Positions 8,929-17,284 of a DNA stretch of 64,000 nucleotides are shown piece by piece. The position numbers and the translations under genes are program-made. The DNA is from Prosthecobacter algae. GTDB taxonomy: Bacteria > Verrucomicrobiota > Verrucomicrobiia > Verrucomicrobiales > Verrucomicrobiaceae. Location of the stretch: positions 1-64,000 of the forward strand of contig NZ_BAABIA010000006.1 in assembly GCF_039542385.1 (NCBI RefSeq), in the 5' to 3' direction. The stretch's first letter is position 1, and the number at the start of each line of letters is the position of its first letter. Below the pieces are notes generated by a model. It saw only the letters and a list, made by a program, of their open reading frames with translations. It was not told the DNA's origin and made no database searches.

Positions 8929-10860
8929 ATGGAAACACCCGCACAAATCCTCGACTGTACCATCCGTGATGGCAGTTATGTGGTGGACTACCAGTTCACC
9001 GTGGAGGACACCTTCATTGTCGCGCATGGAATTGCTGCGGCTGGCATCCGCCATATTGAAGTGGGTCACGGGCTTGGGCTGAACGCTCAAAATTGTGGCA
9101 AAGGCAATGCAGCCATCAGTGATATTGAATACATCACCGCGGCCAAAGCTGCCGTATCGGACAAAGCCCTCATTGGCAGCTTTTTCATTCCTGGAATTGG
9201 CACAGAAGATAGCCTGCGCGCCGCGGCAGATGCTGGACTTGGTTTCATCCGTCTCGGCATAGATGTGGATGACCACACGAAGCTGGAACCTTTCGTCAAA
9301 CTGGCCAAGTCTCTCAAACTGGAAGTCTGGGGGAATATGATGAAGTCCTATCTGCTTCCTCCAGATTCATTTGCCGAAGTCAGTCAGCAAGTGGGTGAAT
9401 TTGGGGTGGATGTCGTGGCCATTGTGGACTCTGCCGGCGGCATGACTCCCAATGACGTTGCCGCTTATACCCAAGCCACGCTGGCCCGCAGTTCACGGGT
9501 GCCTTTGGCCTTCCATGGCCACAATAACCTGACTCTCGCGGTGGCCAATTGCCTCCGTTTTGTCGAATGTGGGGGTGTTTATGTGGATGGCAGTCTGGCG
9601 GGTCTAGGGCGTAGTGGCGGCAATGCCGCAACAGAACTCCTCGCCGCCGTTCTCTCCCAGCGGAACAGCCTAGCTTGGCCAGTCGACTGGGAACGCTTGG
9701 TTGAATTTGCCGATTCGGTCATGCAGTTCTGCGTGCCCGACCACGCCCGTCCGCGTGCCTCGGAAATTGCGACCGGATTAAACTACTTCCATTCCAGCTT
9801 CAGCCCCGTGGTGGAAAAGGCCAACGCTGACGCCAAAGCTCCCCTCTACCGCACGATCTTACGTCTCCCCAAAGACTCGCGAAAAAAGGTCTCCCAAGAG
9901 GTCGCTATGGCTGCCGCCCAGCAGGCTGCTTCAGAACCACGCCATAGCAGTCAGATCTCAGATCTACCGAGCAATGGCGATTCACTGGAACGTTTGCAGC
10001 CGACATCACTTACGGCGCTTGCGGACCGTCTTCGTGTGCAAAAGGGTAAGAGCCCCCAAGCACGCGTGGTAACCATCGCCCACACCCCGGACCTCATTGG
10101 TGCCCGCATCGGTCCCGTACGCAGCAGCCGGATCAGCATTGTAGCTCATGTTGAAGTGAGCACCGCTGAATCCCTCACAGAAGTCCAAAACGCCCTCGCC
10201 GATTCTTGTGATTTCTGGCTCCTGGATAAGCGCCTGGAAAAGTTGAGCAGCCATCGTCTCTCTCAGCCTCAGTTCCTGTATGATGATGATGCAGTCATTG
10301 CCCAGGCGGTCGCAGATGCACTTCAAATGCTCCAAGCCACTCAGGTCTCCGTGATCGGCGATGATGCTGGGCAGCGAGCAGCCATCGGCCAGATCACTCA
10401 AGTGGTGGGAAATCATATTCCGGTGGATGCGCTGGTCACCAGTGATTCCAAATCTCCAGCTACCAGAGATGATTTGCAGCAGGTGCGCGACGGAGGAGCT
10501 GTCCTCATGGTGCGAGCCCGGGCGCTGACAGAAGAGGCATTTGCGGAAGCTCGTAGTCGAGGTATTCAATTGTGGCGGCTGGACTGTGGCCCAGCCCTCG
10601 TTGCTGAGGCTGAGCGTCTCATTCATACTTATGATCGTTTCCACCTCGCTGCCGGGCAGGTTAACTTGGATGCCCATACACACATCGTCGCCGGCGGAAC
10701 AGTCGGGCAGGCAGGAGACCTCGTGGTAGATCATCTCAAGTCTCCACGCTTCATCTTAGGGGAAGCCGATGGCCAAGGCGGCATCCGGCCATTGTCAGAA
10801 GCCACACGCTCACGCACGCTGGCAGCGCAACAATGGATCGTGGACCAATGGGGCCTGTAA
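8929..10860 (+). CDS. 4-hydroxy-2-oxovalerate-aldolase-like (HMGL/DmpG) protein fused to an unidentified C-terminal domain
   Basis: 643 residues, about twice the length of a free aldolase. Residues 1 to about 300 are a DmpG/HMGL-type TIM barrel. It starts ILDCTIRDGSY (catalytic aspartate/arginine strand), has VAIVDSAGGMTP, and FHGHNNLTLAVAN with the two metal-binding histidines, then DGSLAGLGRSGGNAATE. These enzymes make or split 2-oxo-4-hydroxy acids from pyruvate and an aldehyde. After a Ser/Gln-rich linker near residues 330-360 comes a domain of about 280 residues containing a strand-loop such as VSVIGDDAGQRAAIG; it may be Rossmann-like but I do not recognise it. It sits directly before pseI, with an 18-base gap from the stop. 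Confidence 0.8.
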   Translation: METPAQILDCTIRDGSYVVDYQFTVEDTFIVAHGIAAAGIRHIEVGHGLGLNAQNCGKGNAAISDIEYITAAKAAVSDKALIGSFFIPGIGTEDSLRAAADAGLGFIRLGIDVDDHTKLEPFVKLAKSLKLEVWGNMMKSYLLPPDSFAEVSQQVGEFGVDVVAIVDSAGGMTPNDVAAYTQATLARSSRVPLAFHGHNNLTLAVANCLRFVECGGVYVDGSLAGLGRSGGNAATELLAAVLSQRNSLAWPVDWERLVEFADSVMQFCVPDHARPRASEIATGLNYFHSSFSPVVEKANADAKAPLYRTILRLPKDSRKKVSQEVAMAAAQQAASEPRHSSQISDLPSNGDSLERLQPTSLTALADRLRVQKGKSPQARVVTIAHTPDLIGARIGPVRSSRISIVAHVEVSTAESLTEVQNALADSCDFWLLDKRLEKLSSHRLSQPQFLYDDDAVIAQAVADALQMLQATQVSVIGDDAGQRAAIGQITQVVGNHIPVDALVTSDSKSPATRDDLQQVRDGGAVLMVRARALTEEAFAEARSRGIQLWRLDCGPALVAEAERLIHTYDRFHLAAGQVNLDAHTHIVAGGTVGQAGDLVVDHLKSPRFILGEADGQGGIRPLSEATRSRTLAAQQWIVDQWGL

Positions 10861-10877
10861 ACTTTGAATCATAACTC

Positions 10878-11942
10878 ATGACAAACGCTGAATTTTTAGA
10901 CACCCTGAACCAGCCACCGGGCACACGCCCGCCACTCATCGTCGCAGAGCTTTCAGGCAATCATAATCAGTCTTTGGACCGGGCTCTGCAACTCATAGAT
11001 GCAGCCGCTGATTGTGGTGTGGATGCGATCAAACTTCAAACTTACACGGCAGACACCATCACCCTGGATGCGGATAGCGAAGAGTTCTTTGTTCGCAAAC
11101 CAGGCTCCGTGTGGGATGGTCGTAGCCTGCACAGTCTATATGCTGAAGCCCACACTCCCTGGGAATGGCATGCTGCGATGGTGGAACGAGCCACGGAAAG
11201 AGGCCTTGCTTGGTTCAGCAGTCCCTTTGATTTCAGCGCGGTGGATTTTCTAGAAACGTTGAATCCCCCTTGCTATAAAATTGCTTCGCCTGAGATCGTG
11301 GACCTGCCTTTGATTAAAAAGTGTGCACAAACAGGCAGACCTCTGATCATTTCCAGCGGCATGGCCACGGTGGCCGAAATTGAAGCCGCTGTAAAAACGG
11401 CTCGTGAGAATGGGGCTCCCCAAATCGTGCTGCTTAAATGCACCACGGACTACCCAGCCTGCCCAAAGACATCGAACCTCCGCACCATGGCACACCTGGG
11501 CCAGCTCTTTGGCTGCCTCACTGGCGCTTCGGATCATACCTTGGGTATTGGAGCTTCCGTGGCAGCCGCAGCCCTGGGCGCTTCTCTCATTGAAAAGCAC
11601 CTGACTTTAGCTCGTGCGGACGGTGGGCCAGATTCCCACTTCAGTCTGGAGCCGTCTGAGATGAAGGCCTTAGTCACAGAATGCCGCGCCGGTTGGGAAT
11701 CTGTGGGCTCCATCAGCTACGGTCCAGCCGAAACGGAGCGTGGCTATTTACGTGGCCGCCGCAGCCTCTACATCACACAGGATATAAAAGCTGGTGAAGT
11801 GCTCACAGCGCAAAATATGCGCAGCATTCGCCCTGGATTTGGATTATCGCCAAAACACTATGAATCCCTGCTCGGCAAAAAGACAGCCAGCGATGTCAAA
11901 CGTGGCACCGCCCTCTCCTGGAACTTGGTAAATCAGGACTAA
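10878..11942 (+). CDS. pseI: Pseudaminic acid synthase (NeuB family, with SAF domain)
   Basis: 354 residues. The NeuB-type barrel begins IVAELSGNHNQSLDRA and continues with DAIKLQTYTADTIT, YKIASPEIVDLPLI and LKCTTDYPA, all conserved in sialic, legionaminic and pseudaminic acid synthases. The C-terminal 60 residues (RRSLYITQDIKAGEVLTAQN) form the antifreeze-like SAF domain. The SGNHNQ motif and the presence of pseG favour PseI over NeuB or LegI. It condenses phosphoenolpyruvate with the 6-carbon sugar freed by PseG. It completes the three-gene late pathway (G, I, F) within this operon. Confidence 0.87.
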   Translation: MTNAEFLDTLNQPPGTRPPLIVAELSGNHNQSLDRALQLIDAAADCGVDAIKLQTYTADTITLDADSEEFFVRKPGSVWDGRSLHSLYAEAHTPWEWHAAMVERATERGLAWFSSPFDFSAVDFLETLNPPCYKIASPEIVDLPLIKKCAQTGRPLIISSGMATVAEIEAAVKTARENGAPQIVLLKCTTDYPACPKTSNLRTMAHLGQLFGCLTGASDHTLGIGASVAAAALGASLIEKHLTLARADGGPDSHFSLEPSEMKALVTECRAGWESVGSISYGPAETERGYLRGRRSLYITQDIKAGEVLTAQNMRSIRPGFGLSPKHYESLLGKKTASDVKRGTALSWNLVNQD

Positions 11943-11971
11943 AATCACCTTCTCTGAGCGGCTTTAAAATT

Positions 11972-13474
11972 ATGGCGAACATTTCGAGAACTGAAGTCCT
12001 AGGAAGAGCGACCATCACGGCGTTAGTCGCGTGTGCGGCCATCTGGGGAATGTTTCATCAGAGGCCCTTCGATTACATTGATCAGACTCGTTTGGACATC
12101 ATCGGGTTATTCCGTGTGACTTATGGGTTCATGATCGTGCTGCGCTTACTTCTCGTTCGCCCAGCCGCACCTATGGTCCTGGGATGGCGCCAGACATCCC
12201 ACGTGCTCCGCTGTATTTACCTTTGGATGATTCCTGCGGTCATGATGATGGTGGGCTTCCTTACCCCTGTGGCCATATTGGCTCACATCTTGTTTGGTTC
12301 CATCATTTGGCGGCGTTCGAAGGTTTACTCCCTTGAAGATGTCCTCATTCGTTCAGCAGGTTTTTGTCTCCTTTTCCTGAACTCACATTTGAGCTTTTCC
12401 GTGGATAAATGGCTCGGGCTCGATTTTGGCTTGAGCACCCCTTCTCTAATTGGGTTGAACTTCTATTGTTGGACGTTTGGCATCCTCATGCTTTCCGCTG
12501 GCTGGGAAAAGCTTTGTTCCCCCATGTGGCGACGCGGTTTGGGATTCTTTTATTTTATGTCTCTACGGCATTGGGTAAAACCCAGTTTTCATTGGGCCAA
12601 TAAAAGTCGTGCGGCTTCGGTTGTCATGAGTTGGGCCACCATTGCTACCCAGTTTTTCCTGGTCTTGGCTCTGTTAGTCCCCTCTATCCGCTGGGTGTCA
12701 TTCCCGATGTCGCTCGGCTTTGCCATCTCGCTTTGTTTGATGGTTTATCTCGCTTTCCTCAGCACACAGACGCTGCTCAGTTCCGCCTTTCTTTTCGTCA
12801 TCGAGTTCAGCCCGTATTTCAATGGTGGTCCTGATTTCGCATTGCCCTCAGGCCCCATCGGGACGCAGGCACCTTTGTTGTGGGTCGCCTGCTTTTTCCT
12901 TCTGCTGGCGGTCATAAGTTGCTCAGGTCTCGTTAAACTGCGCGGTGGTTTGATCACCACTTTGAGCGCCTGGACAATTGCCCTTCGTCCCATCATGATT
13001 TTCGTGGAAACCCACATCTACGGTATCTATATTTTCCGCCAAGTGGCCAAATTACCGGGGCGAGAAAAAGCTGTTCTTGAGAACTGGGACATCAATGGCA
13101 TCCCATGCGGGCTACAGGCTTGGCACCCACGCACGATCGCAGGCACCACTTATCGAGTGACGGATTATTGCATCGCTGTAAATGAAAATGTCCTTGATCG
13201 TGCGGCTGACCGTGCGGAATCCATCGTTGATCTCGGCTATGCAGCTTTTCTAGAGTTGTCTTCGTCTGAAAGAAAAGAAGTCACCGAAATTGACTTCCAA
13301 GTCCGCGTCTTCAATCCTGAAGAAACGTTTGTCCCAGATACCTCCCATTGGTTGTCCGCTCCCTGGCAGTCCATCGGCGTCATCACAGGATTTCCAGACC
13401 ATCCTCACTTTGTTCCTGGCGGTAAACCGCCCGATTACCGAAAAACTTTGCGCTGGCCTGTCACCTTCCAGTGA
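11972..13474 (+). CDS. Polytopic membrane protein, HTTM-like (vitamin-K-dependent carboxylase-related family)
   Basis: 500 residues. The first about 350 hold roughly eight to ten hydrophobic helices. The stretch LSAGWEKLCSPMWRRGLGFFYF resembles the conserved core of HTTM (horizontally transferred transmembrane) proteins. The last about 150 residues are soluble (EKAVLENWDINGIPCGLQAW and onward). The family is uncharacterised in most bacteria; its eukaryotic relative is gamma-glutamyl carboxylase. It begins 29 bases after pseI, keeps the same mixed codon use, and is the last gene of that composition. A role in transferring or modifying the surface glycan at the membrane is inference. Confidence 0.6.
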   Translation: MANISRTEVLGRATITALVACAAIWGMFHQRPFDYIDQTRLDIIGLFRVTYGFMIVLRLLLVRPAAPMVLGWRQTSHVLRCIYLWMIPAVMMMVGFLTPVAILAHILFGSIIWRRSKVYSLEDVLIRSAGFCLLFLNSHLSFSVDKWLGLDFGLSTPSLIGLNFYCWTFGILMLSAGWEKLCSPMWRRGLGFFYFMSLRHWVKPSFHWANKSRAASVVMSWATIATQFFLVLALLVPSIRWVSFPMSLGFAISLCLMVYLAFLSTQTLLSSAFLFVIEFSPYFNGGPDFALPSGPIGTQAPLLWVACFFLLLAVISCSGLVKLRGGLITTLSAWTIALRPIMIFVETHIYGIYIFRQVAKLPGREKAVLENWDINGIPCGLQAWHPRTIAGTTYRVTDYCIAVNENVLDRAADRAESIVDLGYAAFLELSSSERKEVTEIDFQVRVFNPEETFVPDTSHWLSAPWQSIGVITGFPDHPHFVPGGKPPDYRKTLRWPVTFQ

Positions 13475-13494
13475 CCCGAATTAGCGCCTTGATC

Positions 13495-15291
13495 ATGACA
13501 CGGACGCTTTTCATCTATGGCTCTCTTGCTCCGCGGGCTTGTCGGGCGGAAGTGGGTTTGAGCAGGGGGCTTGGGGAGCTTTTTGTGCTTGAGGCGGAGA
13601 CTTGGCTGCCTGTAGAGGAGAGGTTTGACGCGGGGGTATGGATCAATGCACTGGATATTTTTTCACCGGAGGATCAGGTGAAGGCGGACAGGCTGACCGA
13701 TGATGTTTTGGAAACTTACCTGCGGGATTTGCCTGTGGTGGAGGGTGTGCCTTTGCATCGGGCTTTCAGGGCGGCTTGTTTGGGGATGACTTGCCGGAAG
13801 TGGATCAATCCATATTTGGTTAATCTGGAGATGGCCCGGCGAGTTTTTGAGGGGGCAAGGTACGATCGCCTGGTGGTGGCTCCGGGAGCGGGAATCAGTT
13901 TTCGGGCTTGGCGACAGGTGGCGGAGCAACATGGGCTACCTGTTGTGTTTTTACCTCAAGAGCCGCGACCTTGGTCTTTGAAGCGTCGCTGGCAACGGCT
14001 GGTCAATCGATGGAAAAAGAAGCCTGCCCCGGTGGCGACAGCCTTGCAGGGGAAGCTTGGGGGACAGCGAGCTTCGGTGCTGTGCTGCAGCATTCGGCTT
14101 TCGCGGATGCTGCAGGGGCAGCCGGAGTCGTTGGACCTGGACTGGGCCTATGTTTCGGATGAGCTTCTGGGCAAGCCGGAAGGGGCGGAGTTTGAGCGGC
14201 TTAAATCTGGCTATGCTGAATGGTGGCGGAAATGTGCGGACGAACTGCGAGCTTTGCTGAAGGATAACCCGGGCGATCCGCGATCCATTTTGTTAGACCT
14301 GGGCGAGGGGCAGTCGCGCGAAACGTATCCGCGTTTCGCCTGGAAGTATTTGAGGGCCCGCGATCACCTTGCCCAGGCGCGGCCAAAGCTGCTGCTGTGC
14401 GATACCCAGGAAGGCAGTGATGAACGGGCCTGGAGTCTGGCGGCCAGTGAGCTGGGCATCCCCGTGGCGGCCTACACCTATGACCACATTCCTCAGCCGC
14501 GTTTCAGCTTTAGTCCGGACTGGCTGCTGTGTGACAGCGGACGCAATGCCCACATTGCCCAATTGCGAGGACATCAGGCGGATCGCATCGTGCCGGTGGC
14601 CTCCCATCGGCGGCCAGCGGCGGCGCTCAAGGAGCGCGATGGTGAGAGCAGCAAAATCCTTCTGTATGCGGACAGCTACTATTCAGGGACTTCGGCGACG
14701 GTGGAGCCGCAGCGCAGCTATCTGCATTATCGGCTGCTGGTGGAAACGGCCCGCCAAATGCCAGGGCATCAGTTCCATTTAAAGTTTCATCCCTTGAGGG
14801 ATCGTAAGAAGGTGGAGCAGTGCTTTATCGGCATGGATGAGGACGAACTGTATGTGCGCATGCGTTACATCGAGTCGCTGAATCCGCCGCCCAATGTGAA
14901 GATGATTCCGCCAGAGGAAGACATGCTGGTGCATCTTCAGAAGGCTGGCGTGCTGCTGAATTCAAACTCCACGGCCGGGCTGGAGGCCTTTGTGCTGGGG
15001 GTGCCGGTGATCTTTCTTTATGAGCCAAATACGGAGCTGGGCTTTCCGCTGATTCATGAGCATGGGGCCTGCCTGGTGGCGACGACTTCGGACTCACTCG
15101 CGGCTGAGGTGGCCAGATTGGAAAACGATCCCGCCCATGCGGCGGCCCAGATCCGCAACCAGCGCCGGTATGTGGATGAATTTTACTGGTCGTCTGGTCG
15201 CCAGAGTCTAACCGAAGGTATTCAAGCCATCTTGAGGGAGCAAACGGCCGCCCACATCGCCTCCACAGGAACTGCAGAGGCGGATCCGTAG
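13495..15291 (+). CDS. Capsule/surface-polysaccharide GT-B-like protein
   Basis: 598 residues from ATG 13495 (an in-frame GTG at 13471 would overlap the preceding stop). No signal peptide or membrane segment is evident. The C-terminal half shows a GT-B style acceptor/donor fold: HFHLKFHPLRDRKK, then a VLLNSNSTAGLEAFVLGVPVIFL loop and YEPNTEL, as in capsule polysaccharide synthases and lipid-A-disaccharide-like transferases. A role in making or exporting a surface glycan fits the neighbours. Codon use switches here to many G-ending codons, unlike the Pse operon. Its last 70 bases overlap the end of the convergent heptosyltransferase-like gene. Confidence 0.65.
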   Translation: MTRTLFIYGSLAPRACRAEVGLSRGLGELFVLEAETWLPVEERFDAGVWINALDIFSPEDQVKADRLTDDVLETYLRDLPVVEGVPLHRAFRAACLGMTCRKWINPYLVNLEMARRVFEGARYDRLVVAPGAGISFRAWRQVAEQHGLPVVFLPQEPRPWSLKRRWQRLVNRWKKKPAPVATALQGKLGGQRASVLCCSIRLSRMLQGQPESLDLDWAYVSDELLGKPEGAEFERLKSGYAEWWRKCADELRALLKDNPGDPRSILLDLGEGQSRETYPRFAWKYLRARDHLAQARPKLLLCDTQEGSDERAWSLAASELGIPVAAYTYDHIPQPRFSFSPDWLLCDSGRNAHIAQLRGHQADRIVPVASHRRPAAALKERDGESSKILLYADSYYSGTSATVEPQRSYLHYRLLVETARQMPGHQFHLKFHPLRDRKKVEQCFIGMDEDELYVRMRYIESLNPPPNVKMIPPEEDMLVHLQKAGVLLNSNSTAGLEAFVLGVPVIFLYEPNTELGFPLIHEHGACLVATTSDSLAAEVARLENDPAHAAAQIRNQRRYVDEFYWSSGRQSLTEGIQAILREQTAAHIASTGTAEADP

Positions 15292-16151
15292 GCTCCGGCT
15301 TCGTTAAACTGACGTGCCGCCAGGGCAACGTTATGCGGGGTGGGCCAATGCCATTTGCCCTCATGGGTGGGTCCGAAAACGGTGACCGTGGGGATGCCAA
15401 AAGCCTGCGCAAGGTGGGAGGCGGCACCATCAATGCAAAGCACGCTTTGGGCTGCGGACACAAGATGCAGGTACTCTTTCAGGGAGGTCTTGCCAGCTAG
15501 GTTGAGCACAGGAAGGCTGCAGAGGTCAGCGATGGACTGGCAATGGGCGACTTCCCTTTCGGAGCCGCCTCCGGCAATGACCACGGGCATGGAAGGATGC
15601 TGTTTTACCAGCCGTTGAATGATTTCGGCCCATTGATCTTCTCCCCAAAATTTTCGTTTCCAGGCGGCGGTTGGGTTGATCAAAATGAAGGGACCCACAG
15701 GAAGCGCGGGATGCTTCCAGTCAGCAGGCGGCTGCTTGAGCTGTGGAGCAATAAATTCCGTCTCTTCCTTGCCGCTGACCACCCGCCAAAAGTAGCGGGC
15801 CCAATATTCGGCAGACGGCGGTTCCAGACGAATGTCATGAAAAACAAACCGGTACCACCAGCGGATGTGGCGCGGTTTGTTCACGATGAGCCGCCGCTTC
15901 CGAGTGCGCAAACGAAAGGCCTGCCAGACAGCGCGGGAACTCCAGCTCGTGGTCCACACCTCGCTAAATCGCTGACGATTTTCAGGTCCCCAGACGCAGC
16001 CAGGCATCAGCTCGACCAAAGGACGAAAAGCATCCCTAACAAAAAGTGCAGTCGAATTTCCAGCCACCTGTGCGAGATGATGGGCGCTGGGTTGCAGGAG
16101 GAGTACGTCCCCGAGCTGCTTGTCACTGACGATGGCGGCGGCCTCACTCAT
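15222..16151 (-). CDS. Glycosyltransferase family 9 (heptosyltransferase-like)
   Basis: 309 residues. It has the GT9 N-terminal SDKQLGDVLLLQP and the C-terminal donor-site signatures FILINPTAAWKRKFWGEDQW and CIDGAASHLAQAFGIPTVTVFGPTHEGKW. The last is the ADP-heptose-binding loop of WaaC/WaaF-type enzymes. Length and layout match the family. It transfers heptose or a related sugar to LPS core or another surface glycan on the cytoplasmic side of the inner membrane. The start overlaps the stop of the GT4 gene (16148) by four bases, so it is downstream in the same minus-strand operon. Its 3' end overlaps the convergent gene by 70 bases. Confidence 0.85.
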   Translation of the reverse strand: MSEAAAIVSDKQLGDVLLLQPSAHHLAQVAGNSTALFVRDAFRPLVELMPGCVWGPENRQRFSEVWTTSWSSRAVWQAFRLRTRKRRLIVNKPRHIRWWYRFVFHDIRLEPPSAEYWARYFWRVVSGKEETEFIAPQLKQPPADWKHPALPVGPFILINPTAAWKRKFWGEDQWAEIIQRLVKQHPSMPVVIAGGGSEREVAHCQSIADLCSLPVLNLAGKTSLKEYLHLVSAAQSVLCIDGAASHLAQAFGIPTVTVFGPTHEGKWHWPTPHNVALAARQFNEAGAYGSASAVPVEAMWAAVCSLKMA

Positions 16152-17266
16152 GCACGGGCGGGCAAAAGCCCTGCGTAGATGTTTCTGATCTTGCGCACGG
16201 TGCCGGGCGTGGAGAAGCGTTCGCGAACGATGGCATGGGCATCTTCAAAACGAAAGTCTGCCGCGATGGCGGGCATCGTCTGTTGGAGGAGGGCTTCCAG
16301 GCACAAGGCCAGTGTTTCCGGCTGCTGTGGTGGAAAGAGGAATGAACCCTCGTGGATGAATTCCGGGATGAGGCCTGTGGCCGCTGCCAGCAAGGGCACG
16401 CCCGCTGCCACGCATTCCAGGGCCGCCATGCCAAAGCTCTCGCTGCGGGAAGGATGGATGGCCAGCGCGTATTGCCGCAGGCAGGTACGATAGTCTTCGC
16501 GGACTCCAAGAAAGGTGACTTCGAAGCGTTTGAGACGGCTGGTTTCCAGGACTGCCGCAGGTTCTGAATCCAGCAGATCGCCCAAAAAATCGATCTTCGG
16601 CAGGGGGCCCGCCGGTAGCCTGGACTCCAGCAGCAGCAGTGCTTCCACGAGGTCCTGCCAGCCTTTGCGAGGGATGATGGAGCCGAGCACCAAAATGCGT
16701 GCAGGCGGGTCCGCAGCCCAGGGGATGGGCGGGAGGATTTCTTCTTCCTTCACGCCATTGTGCACCAGCGTCAAAGGGCGCTGCCCGGAGATCCAAGGAC
16801 GCACTTTGTTAAACAGGTCATCCCCCACGGCGATGAGGTGGGCGTGGTCCCCACAGCGGTATTTTTCAAAGTCGCGCTGGCTCATGCCGGGGGTGCGAAG
16901 CGTCAGCACCGGCACGGCTTTCAATGCCTGTGCCAAGGCCAGACCGAGAAGGCTATCCGGGTGGTCATTGGTATGAATGATCACGGGACGCCCCGGCTGC
17001 AAAAATTCCTTCAGATGGCTGGCGGCCCGGCGGGCAAACAGGCGGTTTCCCCAAAGCCTTGCGGGCAGGCTACGAGAGGCAGGAAAAGGCAGCCGCGCCC
17101 ATTTGACCTGATGCTCCTCGCAGTGGCCTGTGAGCCAGCCTTTTTGCCCAGTCAGCAAGATGGGATCATGCTGCTGCATGGCGGGGGCCGTGAGAAGCCG
17201 GGACAGGGACTTCTGGGCTCCAGCGAGGTGCACGGAGTTTTGGACAAAGACGACTTGGGGAAGCAT
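16148..17266 (-). CDS. Glycosyltransferase family 4 (GT-B)
   Basis: 372 residues. The N-terminal domain opens VVFVQNSVHLAGAQKSL, the typical glycine-rich acceptor loop. The C-terminal domain starts VLVLGSIIPRKGWQDLVEAL and has the retaining GT4 motif SRSESFGMAALECVAAGVPLLA, with the two glutamates that bind the nucleotide-sugar. Acceptor and sugar are unknown. It overlaps the GT9 gene by four bases and starts 18 bases after the FkbM gene ends, giving a three-gene run for glycan assembly. Confidence 0.87.
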   Translation of the reverse strand: MLPQVVFVQNSVHLAGAQKSLSRLLTAPAMQQHDPILLTGQKGWLTGHCEEHQVKWARLPFPASRSLPARLWGNRLFARRAASHLKEFLQPGRPVIIHTNDHPDSLLGLALAQALKAVPVLTLRTPGMSQRDFEKYRCGDHAHLIAVGDDLFNKVRPWISGQRPLTLVHNGVKEEEILPPIPWAADPPARILVLGSIIPRKGWQDLVEALLLLESRLPAGPLPKIDFLGDLLDSEPAAVLETSRLKRFEVTFLGVREDYRTCLRQYALAIHPSRSESFGMAALECVAAGVPLLAAATGLIPEFIHEGSFLFPPQQPETLALCLEALLQQTMPAIAADFRFEDAHAIVRERFSTPGTVRKIRNIYAGLLPARA

Positions 17267-17284
17267 GGACAGCCCCTCTTTGGC

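Noticed and set aside
3324-11942. Reading the cluster as sialic acid (NeuA/NeuB) synthesis
   Set aside because: PseG is present, and no NeuC-type epimerase is, so a pseudaminic-type sugar is the better reading. Legionaminic acid is not fully excluded.
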